In this document: piece by piece, positions 6,648 through 14,917 of the stretch
Position numbering within the stretch: the first letter of the stretch is position 1
Layout of the letters: the number at the start of each line of letters is the position of its first letter
Source: Candidatus Omnitrophota bacterium
GTDB taxonomy: Bacteria; Omnitrophota; Gorgyraeia; B26-G9
Length of the DNA: 52,000 nucleotides
Reading direction: 5' to 3'
Assembly: GCA_018817165.1 (NCBI GenBank)
Contig: JAHITY010000031.1
Span: 1-52,000, forward strand
Notes under the pieces: generated by a model
Database searches by the model: none
The model's input: only the letters and a program-made list of their open reading frames with translations
Told to the model about the DNA's origin: nothing
Made by a program: the position numbers and the translations under genes

Positions 6648-7895
6648 GTGAAGAAAAAATCATTTATAAAAAATGCCGGCATAATGTTTATAGCTACAAC
6701 ATTGAGCGGTATATTTAATCTTTTGTATCAGTTATTCATGATCAGGGCCTTGGCGCCGATTGATTTTGGTTTATTAGATAAATTACTGGGATTAACGATA
6801 ATTACTGCTATGCCAACTGGGACTTTACAGGCAGTTGTTACAAAGTTCATTGCCAGCTATAAAGCGGAAAAAAAATACGCTAATATCCGTGATTTTTTGC
6901 GGATGTTTTTAAGTAAATTAGGTTTAGTTGGTATTGGGATATTACTTGTTTTTGTGATTTTTCGCTCAAATATAAGTGCTTATTACAAGACTGATAATGA
7001 TTTTTTAATTGTTATTGTCGGGTTTTTGCTGTTTGCTTCAACGCTTTTCCCTTTAAATATAGGAGCATTGCAAGGCCTAGAGAAATTTAAAAGTTTAGGC
7101 ACTGCGTCGTTAGCAAATAGTTTATTAAGGCTGGGGTTCGGGATATTACTGGTTAACTTAGGTTTTAGAGTAGGGGGGGCATTAACCGCGCTTATTATAG
7201 CGAGTGTGGCGACTATTCTGATTAGTTTTATTCCATTACGTAAGTATTTTTTATTTAAGCCTGAGGTCGGTAGCAAGGATTCTGATCCAAATCTTAATTT
7301 GAAGGATATTGCTAAATATTGTTTTCCAGCTTTTATCGCGCTTTTTAGCTTTGCTTTATTAACCAATATGGATTTGCAGCTGATAAGTCCTTATTTCTCA
7401 GCAGAAGACGCGGGGTATTTTGCTGTAGCCAGGATGATCGGCAAGATAATTCTTTATTTGCCAGGCGCAGTAACAATCGTGATGTTTCCGAAAATAGCTG
7501 CGGAATACACGCAAAATAAGGATACAACCGGGACACTTAAAAAAAGCTTGTTGGTTGTCGGGCTAATGTGTTCGGTTGCCGGAGCAATATGTATAATGTT
7601 TCCGAATTTTATACTTAAAACATTGGCTGGAGCAGTATATCCAGAATGTATTCCTTTGGTTATGCCATTTGTGGTTAGTATGAGTTTTTACGCTTTATGC
7701 AGTGTGTTTTTATACTATTATTTATCAGTACATAATATGAAATTTATTTATATCGCGGGAGGGTTTGTTTTTATCCAGGCTGGATTAATCAAGGTTTTTC
7801 ATAATAGCTTAATTCAGGTAATGTATATGGTTTGTTTTTGCGCGATAGGACTATTTGTGATAAATCTTTTTGGATTAAAGAGAAAAAATGTATGA
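6648..7895 (+). CDS. Wzx-like polysaccharide flippase (MOP superfamily)
   Basis: This is a 415-residue integral membrane protein with about twelve hydrophobic segments and the MOP/MATE-like opening FIKNAGIMFIATTLSGIFNLLYQ. Members move undecaprenyl-linked repeat units across the inner membrane. Its position first in a cluster of nucleotide-sugar enzymes and glycosyltransferases supports that role. The start is GTG (6648-6650), 39 nt after the promoter -10 element. The stop overlaps the next start as ATGA. Confidence 0.85.
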   Translation: MKKKSFIKNAGIMFIATTLSGIFNLLYQLFMIRALAPIDFGLLDKLLGLTIITAMPTGTLQAVVTKFIASYKAEKKYANIRDFLRMFLSKLGLVGIGILLVFVIFRSNISAYYKTDNDFLIVIVGFLLFASTLFPLNIGALQGLEKFKSLGTASLANSLLRLGFGILLVNLGFRVGGALTALIIASVATILISFIPLRKYFLFKPEVGSKDSDPNLNLKDIAKYCFPAFIALFSFALLTNMDLQLISPYFSAEDAGYFAVARMIGKIILYLPGAVTIVMFPKIAAEYTQNKDTTGTLKKSLLVVGLMCSVAGAICIMFPNFILKTLAGAVYPECIPLVMPFVVSMSFYALCSVFLYYYLSVHNMKFIYIAGGFVFIQAGLIKVFHNSLIQVMYMVCFCAIGLFVINLFGLKRKNV

Positions 7896-8695
7896 AAAGC
7901 TTGAATGGAAGTAAAATATCAATAATAATGCCGGCTTATAATGAACAGGATAGAATTGTCTCAAGTTTAGAAGAAACGATTAAGACTTTTGATGACTTTA
8001 AACTTAATTATGAAATCATTGTTGTTGATGATGGAAGCAAAGATGATACATTTAAAGAAGTTAAAGATTTTATTAAACAAGAATCAATAAATAATGTAGC
8101 GGTATATAGAAATAGAGCTAATTATGGTAAAGGGCGGGCATTGCGCAAAGGTTTTAGGCATGCTAGTGGTGAGTATATTATATTTTTAGATGCGGATATG
8201 GATTTGCATCCTGGGCAAATAGACACATTTTTTGATATCATGAGCTTGACGGAAAGTGATATTGTAATCGGGTCGAAACGTCACCCTAATTCGCAATTAT
8301 TTTATCCCCGCGACCGGAGGATCTTAAGTTCGGGGTATTTCTTTTTTGTAAAGATGCTTTTTGGGCTACCGATCAATGATACGCAAACAGGATTAAAATT
8401 ATTTAAAGCACATGTATTAAAAACAGTATTTAAGGAATTTATCAGCCGGGAATTTGCTTTTGATTTAGAACTTTTGGTAACAGCCCATAGATTTGGCTTT
8501 AAGATTTCAGAAGCACCTGTGTGCATCAATTCCCAGCGGGAGCTTAATCGGATAGGTATTGCTACTGTTTATAAAATGTGTATTGATACTTTTTGGATAT
8601 ATTTACGTTTTGTGAGAAATCGGACTAAAAAGTTTGCGTCGAAAATAAACAAAAAAGGTTTTTTAATTTTTAAGACTAGATTGCTGAGGGATTAA
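7892..8695 (+). CDS. Dolichyl-phosphate-mannose-synthase-like GT2 glycosyltransferase
   Basis: The 268-residue protein contains ISIIMPAYNEQDRI, VVDDGSKDDT, NYGKGRALRKGF and IIFLDADMDL (the DXD site), a pattern typical of DPM1- and GtrB-like enzymes. These usually load a sugar onto a polyprenyl phosphate. QTGLKLFKA and FAFDLELL also belong to that subfamily. No C-terminal membrane anchor is obvious. I chose the ATG at 7892 because it overlaps the upstream stop as ATGA; a longer frame opens upstream inside the flippase gene but aligns with nothing in the family. Confidence 0.88.
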   Translation: MKSLNGSKISIIMPAYNEQDRIVSSLEETIKTFDDFKLNYEIIVVDDGSKDDTFKEVKDFIKQESINNVAVYRNRANYGKGRALRKGFRHASGEYIIFLDADMDLHPGQIDTFFDIMSLTESDIVIGSKRHPNSQLFYPRDRRILSSGYFFFVKMLFGLPINDTQTGLKLFKAHVLKTVFKEFISREFAFDLELLVTAHRFGFKISEAPVCINSQRELNRIGIATVYKMCIDTFWIYLRFVRNRTKKFASKINKKGFLIFKTRLLRD

Positions 8696-8697
8696 AT

Positions 8698-9633
8698 ATG
8701 AATATATTGGTGACCGGTGGATCAGGATTTTTAGGTTCGCATCTGTGTAAGAGATTTATTAAAGATGGGCATTCAGTAATATGTTTGGACAATTTTATTA
8801 CTGGGAAGAAAGAGAATATCGAGGAGCTGTTAGAAAATCCTAAATTTAGTCTGGTTGAACATGATATATCAAATCCGATTTGTTTTGGTGGAAAATTAGA
8901 TTGGGTTTTTCATTTTGCTTCGATTGCTTCTCCGGTTTTTTATTTAAAATATCCAATTAAGACATTAAAGTCCGGGCTGAATGGAACACATAATTGTCTG
9001 GGCATTGCCAAAATGCATAAAGCCAAGTTTTTCCTTGCATCAACTTCCGAAATATACGGAGACCCATTAGTTCATCCCCAAACAGAAGATTATTGGGGAA
9101 ATGTTAATTCCATTGGCCCAAGAAGCTGTTACGATGAAAGCAAAAGGGGCGCAGAAGCGCTAACCTATGCGTATATGCGCAGTCATGATGTAGATGTTAG
9201 GGTGATTAGGATTTTCAATACTTATGGTCCGAATATGCAGTTAGATGATGGGCGGGTTGTTTCTAATTTTATTGTCTCAGCATTAAAAAATATTGATTTG
9301 ACTGTTTATGGCGATGGAGACCAAACTCGTTCATTTTGTTATGTTGATGATTTAATTGAAGGAATTTGCCGATTAATGAATGTGGATTATAAGCAGCCGG
9401 TGAATTTAGGTAATCCCGGTGAATATAAAATGACAGATTTGGCGGAAATGGTGATTAAATCTCTGGGGTCTAGGTCTAAAATTCGATTTGAACCATTGCC
9501 GCAAGATGATCCAAAAAGAAGAAAACCGGATATTACTTTAGCGAAGAAAATTTTAGGGTGGCAGCCGGCAATACCCGTTGAGCTAGGAATTAAAAAAACC
9601 GCGGAGTATTTTGCTAAAGAATTAAAAAAATAA
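8698..9633 (+). CDS. UDP-glucuronate decarboxylase (UDP-xylose synthase) like SDR
   Basis: This extended SDR has the NAD-binding glycine motif GGSGFLGSH (residues 7-15) and the catalytic pair Tyr145/Lys149 in YDESK. STSEIYGDPLVHPQTEDYWGNVN is characteristic of UXS-type UDP-glucuronate decarboxylases, which make UDP-xylose; 311 residues fits. The following gene encodes UDP-glucose 6-dehydrogenase, which makes its substrate, so the two form a UDP-glucose to UDP-glucuronate to UDP-xylose route. It starts two nt after the preceding stop. Confidence 0.9.
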   Translation: MNILVTGGSGFLGSHLCKRFIKDGHSVICLDNFITGKKENIEELLENPKFSLVEHDISNPICFGGKLDWVFHFASIASPVFYLKYPIKTLKSGLNGTHNCLGIAKMHKAKFFLASTSEIYGDPLVHPQTEDYWGNVNSIGPRSCYDESKRGAEALTYAYMRSHDVDVRVIRIFNTYGPNMQLDDGRVVSNFIVSALKNIDLTVYGDGDQTRSFCYVDDLIEGICRLMNVDYKQPVNLGNPGEYKMTDLAEMVIKSLGSRSKIRFEPLPQDDPKRRKPDITLAKKILGWQPAIPVELGIKKTAEYFAKELKK

Positions 9634-9665
9634 ATAATCAGATAATCTTAAAAAAAGGATGGAAA

Positions 9666-10961
9666 ATGAATATTGCCATTGTGGGAACAGGATATGTCGG
9701 ATTGGTTTCCGGTACATGTTTTGCCGAACTGGGGAATACGGTCATTTGTGTTGATAATAATGCAAAGAAAATAGAAGATCTGAATAAGGGAATCATTCCG
9801 ATATATGAGCCTGGATTAGAGGAATTGGTCGCGAAAAACCGCAAGGAAAAACGGCTTTTTTTTACCAATGATATGAAAACAGCAGTAGAAAAATCAAAAG
9901 TAATTTTTATCGCGGTGGGAACGCCGCCTAAACTTGATGGTGATGCTGATTTGAAATATATTGAACAAGTTTCGCGTGATGTAGCGCGCTATATGAATAA
10001 TTATAAAGTCGTGGTGGAAAAAAGTACTGTGCCGGTTCAAACCAATAAATGGGTTAAATATATAATGCGCTTGAATAATCATAAAGTTGATTTTGATGTG
10101 GCTTCTAATCCTGAGTTTCTCAAGGAAGGCTCAGCGATTGAAGATTTTATGCATCCGGATAGAGTTGTCTTAGGCGTGGAAAGTGAAAAAGCTAGAAAAC
10201 TTCTCGTAAAGCTTTACGAACCATTAAAAGCGCCAATTGTGGTGACTAATATCCAAAGCGCGGAAATTATCAAGCATGCTTCAAATTCATTTCTGGCGAC
10301 AAAAATTTCGTTTATTAATGCGGTGGCAAACGTTTGTGAGCAGGTAGGCGCGGATATTGAAAAAGTTGCTGAAGGCATGGGCTTAGACAAAAGAATCGGC
10401 AGCAGTTTTTTAAAAGCGGGGATAGGCTATGGCGGCAGTTGTTTTCCTAAGGATGTGCAGGCTTTTATTAGGATTGCCCAGAGTTTAGGGTGTAATTTTG
10501 ATATTTTAAAAGAAGTAGAAAAGGTTAATGAAAATCAAAGAAAATTGGTGTTTAAAAAAATAGAGCAAGCACTATGGATATTAAATGATAAGAAAATTGG
10601 AGTTTTGGGAATAGCGTTTAAACCGAATACTGATGATCTGCGTAGTGCTCCGGCAATTGATATTATAAACATGTTGGAGGCCGAAGGTGCGCATGTTAAA
10701 GCTTTTGATCCCAAGGCAATGGCGCATGCCAAAGAATTATTGCCGAATGTTGATTTTTGTAAAAATGCTTATGAGGCAATTAAAGGCTGTGATGCCTTAG
10801 TGCTTATTACCGAGTGGCCGGAATTTAAAAAGCTTAGTCTTACAAAAATAAAAAAATTGCTAAAGCATCCAATTGTTATAGACGCAAGAAATATGTTTGA
10901 TCCTGCTAAAATGAGAAAATTAGGTTTTAAATATTTTGATATTGGCAGGCCTAAAGCATAA
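9666..10961 (+). CDS. ugd: UDP-glucose 6-dehydrogenase
   Basis: This enzyme oxidises UDP-glucose to UDP-glucuronate with two NAD+. The N-terminal Rossmann fold starts with IAIVGTGYVGLV, the middle domain has SNPEFLKEGSAIEDF, and the catalytic cysteine is Cys259 in GYGGSCFPKD. The UDP-binding C-terminal domain has GIAFKPNTDDLRSAPA. At 431 residues it is full length. It adjoins the UDP-xylose synthase, its logical downstream enzyme. An AAAAAAGGATGGAAA ribosome-site region precedes the ATG. Confidence 0.97.
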   Translation: MNIAIVGTGYVGLVSGTCFAELGNTVICVDNNAKKIEDLNKGIIPIYEPGLEELVAKNRKEKRLFFTNDMKTAVEKSKVIFIAVGTPPKLDGDADLKYIEQVSRDVARYMNNYKVVVEKSTVPVQTNKWVKYIMRLNNHKVDFDVASNPEFLKEGSAIEDFMHPDRVVLGVESEKARKLLVKLYEPLKAPIVVTNIQSAEIIKHASNSFLATKISFINAVANVCEQVGADIEKVAEGMGLDKRIGSSFLKAGIGYGGSCFPKDVQAFIRIAQSLGCNFDILKEVEKVNENQRKLVFKKIEQALWILNDKKIGVLGIAFKPNTDDLRSAPAIDIINMLEAEGAHVKAFDPKAMAHAKELLPNVDFCKNAYEAIKGCDALVLITEWPEFKKLSLTKIKKLLKHPIVIDARNMFDPAKMRKLGFKYFDIGRPKA

Positions 10962-10993
10962 AAATTAAGGGTAAAATCTTAGGGGAATATGAA

Positions 10994-12007
10994 ATGAGTG
11001 ATCTTTCGGTAGCGATTATCATACCGGTTAAATATTTTAACTTGAATCTGGAAAAAGCGATCCAGGAATGTCTTAAGCTTGATTATGCAAACTTTGAGCT
11101 TTTAGTTTTTCCCGATGAAATTAATGCCGGCTTTATTCCCTTTGAAGGTAAAATCAGGATTATTCCCACAGGAAATATGGGGCCGGCTTTAAAAAGAGAT
11201 CTGGCGCTGGAGCATTCAAAAGCGGATATATTTGCTTTTTTGGATGATGATGCATATCCTGAGCCAAATTGGCTGAACAAGGCAGTCAAACACTTTAAAC
11301 AACAGGAAATAGCTGCTGTTGGCGGGCCGTCAGTAACTCCATTGGAAAGCAGTTTTGCGGGTATGGCAAGTGGTTATGCTTTTGCTTCAGTCACGGTTTC
11401 CGGCCCATATACCTATCGATATGTTCCGGGTAGTAAAATTATGGAAGTAGATGACTATCCGTCTTGTAATTTTCTGGTGCGCCGGGAAATATTCGCAAAA
11501 CTGGGTGGTTTTGACAGTAGTTTTTATCCCGGAGAAGATACAAAACTCTGTTTGGAAATCACGAAAAAGCTGAATAAGAAAATCATCTATGATCCGGATG
11601 TCCTGGTTTATCATCATCGGCGGGATTCTTTAAACAGACATATAAAGCAGATAGAAAATTATGCTACTCATCGCGGTAATTTTGCCAAGCGATTTCCTGA
11701 AACATCCCGGAAAATTGCTTATTTTGTGCCCAGCTTATTTGTCGGGCTACTGATCATCGGAGCAGGATTAGCTTTAATCTCTTTGGTAATGAAGTCAGTA
11801 TATTTAGCCTGTATAACGTTTTATTCAGCAATTATCGCGGCTAATGCCGTATGGGTGCTGGGGACAGACAAGCAAATTTCTTTTTTTAAGAAGCTTGCAC
11901 TCGTTATCCCGGTGATTATATTTATTATTGTGACTCATATTACTTATGGCATATTTTTTATTAAGGGGCTGTTTTTAAAACAACTTAAAGAAGAAAAGAG
12001 TGACTAA
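10994..12007 (+). CDS. Membrane-anchored GT2 glycosyltransferase
   Basis: The GT-A domain (residues 1 to about 240) has VAIIIPVKYF, a DXD-type site AFLDDDAYPEPNWL, and the GT2 acid motif PGEDTKLCLEI. A late HHRRDSL follows, as in cellulose-synthase-like and rhamnosyltransferase enzymes. Three hydrophobic segments lie between about 245 and 330, anchoring it to the inner membrane with a lysine-rich cytoplasmic tail. Its stop (12005-12007) is embedded in the first copy of a repeat that begins at 12000, so the last codons belong to that repeat. Confidence 0.88.
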   Translation: MSDLSVAIIIPVKYFNLNLEKAIQECLKLDYANFELLVFPDEINAGFIPFEGKIRIIPTGNMGPALKRDLALEHSKADIFAFLDDDAYPEPNWLNKAVKHFKQQEIAAVGGPSVTPLESSFAGMASGYAFASVTVSGPYTYRYVPGSKIMEVDDYPSCNFLVRREIFAKLGGFDSSFYPGEDTKLCLEITKKLNKKIIYDPDVLVYHHRRDSLNRHIKQIENYATHRGNFAKRFPETSRKIAYFVPSLFVGLLIIGAGLALISLVMKSVYLACITFYSAIIAANAVWVLGTDKQISFFKKLALVIPVIIFIIVTHITYGIFFIKGLFLKQLKEEKSD

Positions 12008-12231
12008 ATTTCTAATTTCTAATTACTAATTGACCTAAAATTAAAAACGGAAAGTATGGTTTAAATAAATAACTAATAGACCTAAAATGAATGAAAAAGA
12101 TAAAAAATGGGTGACTAAATTTCTAATTTCTAATTACTAATTGACCTAAAATTAAAAACGGAAAGTATGGTTTAAATAAATATCTAATAACTAATAGACC
12201 TAAAATGAATGAAAATAAAGATAAAAAGTAT
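12000..12231 (+). repeat. Tandem duplication of four-helix-bundle leader (two ~111-bp copies) with heptamer tract
   Basis: Copy 1 (12000-12110) and copy 2 (12111-12231) start GTGACTAAATTTC and end in an ATGAATGAAAA start. Both contain heptamers ATTTCTA, ATTTCTA, ATTACTA, ATTGACC (12008-12035 and 12119-12146). Copy 2 has exactly one extra 7-nt unit near 12180. Copy 1 carries a truncated start; copy 2 leads into the intact gene. Confidence 0.85.
12087..12140 (+). pseudogene. Orphan start of four-helix-bundle gene in first repeat copy
   Basis: The ATG in copy 1 is followed by seven codons similar to the intact gene (MNEKDKKW). The frame then runs into the second repeat copy and stops at TAA 12138-12140. 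It is a by-product of the tandem duplication, probably not a functional peptide. Confidence 0.55.
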
Positions 12232-12564
12232 GATTTAGAGGAGCGAACTGCCAAATTTGGTGAGGAAATAGTTCGTTTTGCAAAGAGAATAAAGACGGAT
12301 AATATTACCGTAACGGTAATAAGACAGTTAGTAGCGGCAGGAACATCTGTTGGAGCGAATTATTGTGAAGCGGATGATGCGGAGTCTAAGAAGGATTTTA
12401 AGCATAAAATTGGGATTTGTAAAAAAGAAGCGAGAGAAACTAAATATTGGTTAAGAATTGTATTGGTGACAAGTCCTGAGCTTGAAAAAGAAGCAAAAAT
12501 ACTTTCTAACGAAGCAAGAGAACTTAATCTAATATTTAACGCAATAGTTAACAAACTAACATAA
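12205..12564 (+). CDS. Four-helix-bundle protein (S23/IVP-like)
   Basis: The 119-residue protein belongs to a second subgroup of the four-helix-bundle family. RQLVAAGTSVGANYCEADDA, then SKKDFKHKIGICKKEARETKYWL, is the diagnostic core. It is highly charged and helical with no catalytic motif, and the family's function is not established. It sits inside the polysaccharide cluster between a glycosyltransferase and a radical SAM gene, but is bounded by repeats (duplicated leader upstream, AT-rich repeat 12624-12660 downstream). An internally deleted relative with the same flanks occurs at 42.83-43.05 kb. I read it as an inserted cassette unrelated to glycan synthesis. Confidence 0.85.
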   Translation: MNENKDKKYDLEERTAKFGEEIVRFAKRIKTDNITVTVIRQLVAAGTSVGANYCEADDAESKKDFKHKIGICKKEARETKYWLRIVLVTSPELEKEAKILSNEARELNLIFNAIVNKLT

Positions 12565-12623
12565 TGTTCAGTTGTTGTGTAATATATGTTTAGATTTTAG
12601 GGAATTGAGTTTTTAACAGGTTA

Positions 12624-12660
12624 TTTAGAAATTAGATCAATTAGGTTAATTAGAGCAATT
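12624..12660 (+). repeat. AT-rich repeat bounding the four-helix-bundle cassette, right side
   Basis: TTTAGAAATTAGA followed by AATTAGGTTAATTAGAGCAA recurs at 43010-43046, again downstream of a four-helix-bundle 3' end. The block is built of TTA/AAT-rich units of period seven. Confidence 0.7.
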
Positions 12661-12679
12661 GAAGAAAGTGTAATCAATT

Positions 12680-14173
12680 ATGAAAATAATCATTTCTTAT
12701 CCACCGCTGAATAAAGAAAAGGGAACGCCATTGCTTTCCCAAAATAGGCAGTTTCAATATTTTAAAGACCCTACTTATATTTATCCGGTTGTTCCGGCGC
12801 AAGCGGCATCTTTGCTTAAACGGGAAGGGTTTGATGTGCTCTGGAATGATTGTATTGCCATGGATTGGGAGTATCAGCAGTTTATTGATTTCATAAAGAA
12901 TGAAAAACCTGATCTTATTGCAATGGAAACTAAAACTCCTGTGGTCAAAGAACACTGGAAAATCATAAACGACATTAAACGACTATCGACCATTGACTAT
13001 CGACCATTGACTGTCTTATTCGGCGATCATGTTACGGCAATGCCGGAGGAGTCAATGATCAATTCACAGGTTGATTTTATAATTACCGGAGGTGATTATG
13101 ATTTTCTTTTGCTTAATCTCTGCAATGCGGTCAGAGAAGCTCAGGATTCAGGTGAGCATTATACGCTTGGCGCGCATTTAGAACCAGGAATTTGGTATAG
13201 AAAAGATGAGAAAATAAAAAATACCGGTAAATTTGAGTTAAAGCACAATTTAAATACTCTTCCGTTTATTGATAGAGTTTTAACTAAGTGGCAGTTGTAT
13301 GCTTATAAAAACGGAAATTATCGCAAAACTCCTGGTACATATATAATGAGCGGGCGGGATTGTTGGTGGGGAAAATGTACGTTTTGCAGCTGGCCGCAAT
13401 TATATCCGGAATTCAGAAGCCGAAACCCCGAGAATGTACTGGATGAGATTGAGATGCTGGTGGATAAATTTCAGGTTAAAGAAATTATGGATGATTCCGG
13501 AACTTTTCCCGTAGGTAAATGGCTGAAAGAATTTTGCCTGGGAATGATCAAGAGGGGGCTGAATAAAAAGGTAACGCTTGATTGCAATATGCGTTTTGGG
13601 GCATTGAGTTTTGAAGAATATAAGCTGATGCAAAAAGCCGGATTTCGTTTTCTTTTGTTTGGAATCGAATCAGGGAATCAGACTACTTTGGACAGGATTA
13701 AGAAAAATCTTAGGCTGGAAACAATTATTCCCAGCTGTCAAGATGCAAGAAGCGCGGGGCTTTATCCGCATATTACAATAATGTTCGGCTATCCCTGGGA
13801 ATCATATGAAGACGCGCAGAATACTCTAAAATTAGGTAAATTCCTATTAAAAAAAGATTATGCTTATACCATGCAGTCCACTGTAGTTGTGCCTTATCCG
13901 GGAACTCCATTATTTGAAGAATGTAAACATAAGGATCTTTTATATAGCACGAACTGGGAAGATTATGACATGAAAAGCCCATTAATGAAAACAGATTTTT
14001 CCAAGGAAAAGCTGTTGCAGCTGGTGCAAAGTCTGTATTCTGTCAGCTATTCACCGGAATTTGTTGCCAGAAAGATATTAAGCATTAGGGACATTGATGA
14101 TCTGAAATATTTTGGACGGGCTTTTCTGAAAGTTGCCGGACATATATTTGATTTTTCTAAGAAAAAAACTTGA
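12680..14173 (+). CDS. B12-binding-domain radical SAM protein
   Basis: The protein (497 residues) has an N-terminal Rossmann-like B12-binding region (about 1-150) and a radical SAM domain with DCWWGKCTFC. The cluster cysteines are 228, 233 and 236, so the spacing is CX4CX2C, a WWGK-type variant of the usual CX3CX2C. ESGNQTTLDRIKK is typical of the barrel. Such proteins perform methylations or ring chemistry; the substrate is unknown, though the setting points to a glycan or lipid carrier. Residues 102-110 (STIDYRPLT) come from a heptamer tract (12981-13015) inserted in the B12-binding half. The canonical B12-ligand DXHXXG motif is not evident, as in many members. Confidence 0.85.
   Translation: MKIIISYPPLNKEKGTPLLSQNRQFQYFKDPTYIYPVVPAQAASLLKREGFDVLWNDCIAMDWEYQQFIDFIKNEKPDLIAMETKTPVVKEHWKIINDIKRLSTIDYRPLTVLFGDHVTAMPEESMINSQVDFIITGGDYDFLLLNLCNAVREAQDSGEHYTLGAHLEPGIWYRKDEKIKNTGKFELKHNLNTLPFIDRVLTKWQLYAYKNGNYRKTPGTYIMSGRDCWWGKCTFCSWPQLYPEFRSRNPENVLDEIEMLVDKFQVKEIMDDSGTFPVGKWLKEFCLGMIKRGLNKKVTLDCNMRFGALSFEEYKLMQKAGFRFLLFGIESGNQTTLDRIKKNLRLETIIPSCQDARSAGLYPHITIMFGYPWESYEDAQNTLKLGKFLLKKDYAYTMQSTVVVPYPGTPLFEECKHKDLLYSTNWEDYDMKSPLMKTDFSKEKLLQLVQSLYSVSYSPEFVARKILSIRDIDDLKYFGRAFLKVAGHIFDFSKKKT
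12981..13015 (+). repeat. Heptameric repeat tract inside radical SAM gene
   Basis: Five consecutive 7-mers: GACTATC, GACCATT, GACTATC, GACCATT, GACTGTC. They resemble the intergenic tract at 41198-41232 (ACTATTG, ACCATTG) and are translated in frame. Confidence 0.85.
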
Positions 14174-14210
14174 TTTTTATTTGCAATAACAATTTAGGAT
14201 TAATGATCAA

Positions 14211-14915
14211 ATGAAATTAGATGAATATTCAAAAAAATATATACATTATTATTCTGATGACTTGCCTGAAATCATTGGAGATATTTTCAAACAAAATGAT
14301 ATAAAAAAATTCATTGATCTGGGATCAGGTGATGGATCTATTTTATTTGCTTTACTTAAAAAGGGCTTGCTGGAGAATGTTGAGAGTATTACTGCTGTTG
14401 ATATCTCTGAAAAGAGAATAAGTAATGTGAGAAATATTAGTGATAGGATCTCATGCATTGTTTCTGATGTAGGGACTCTTCCGATGCTTGAAAGTGAAAG
14501 CATTGATTTTGCGATATCAAATCAGGTGATTGAACATATGCCTGAAGAAGAAGGATTAATTAAAGAGGCTTTTAGGATTTTATCTAAAAACGGGATCTTT
14601 TATCTGTCTACAGTTTTTAAAAAATGGTATGGCTGGTATTTTTATCGGTGTAATGGTAAATGGGCGCTTGATCCTACTCATTTAAAAGAATATACTTCTG
14701 AAAGCCAGTTGTTAGATAAAATTAAAAAATATAACTTCAATATATTAGTTAACAAAAAGAGAATGTATTGGTTTCCTGTTTCAGATTTTATTTTTAAACG
14801 CATAGGAATTAATCGTGACGCGTATAATAATAAGTTTTTTAAAATACTGAGAAATGTTAAGATTCCAATTATTGGATACTATAATTGGGAGATTGTATTG
14901 AGGAAGAATCTTTGA
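14211..14915 (+). CDS. Class I SAM-dependent methyltransferase
   Basis: A Rossmann-type methyltransferase of 234 residues: motif I is FIDLGSGDGSILF, the acidic strand-2 end is AVDISEKR, and motif IV region is DFAISNQVIEHMPEEEG, as in the UbiE/Methyltransf_11 group. KKWYGWYFYRCNGKWALDPTHLKEY is typical of polysaccharide-cluster methyltransferases. The acceptor is unknown and may be a sugar hydroxyl. No signal peptide. It marks the start of a visibly more AT-rich stretch of the cluster. Confidence 0.85.
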   Translation: MKLDEYSKKYIHYYSDDLPEIIGDIFKQNDIKKFIDLGSGDGSILFALLKKGLLENVESITAVDISEKRISNVRNISDRISCIVSDVGTLPMLESESIDFAISNQVIEHMPEEEGLIKEAFRILSKNGIFYLSTVFKKWYGWYFYRCNGKWALDPTHLKEYTSESQLLDKIKKYNFNILVNKKRMYWFPVSDFIFKRIGINRDAYNNKFFKILRNVKIPIIGYYNWEIVLRKNL

Positions 14916-14917
14916 CT

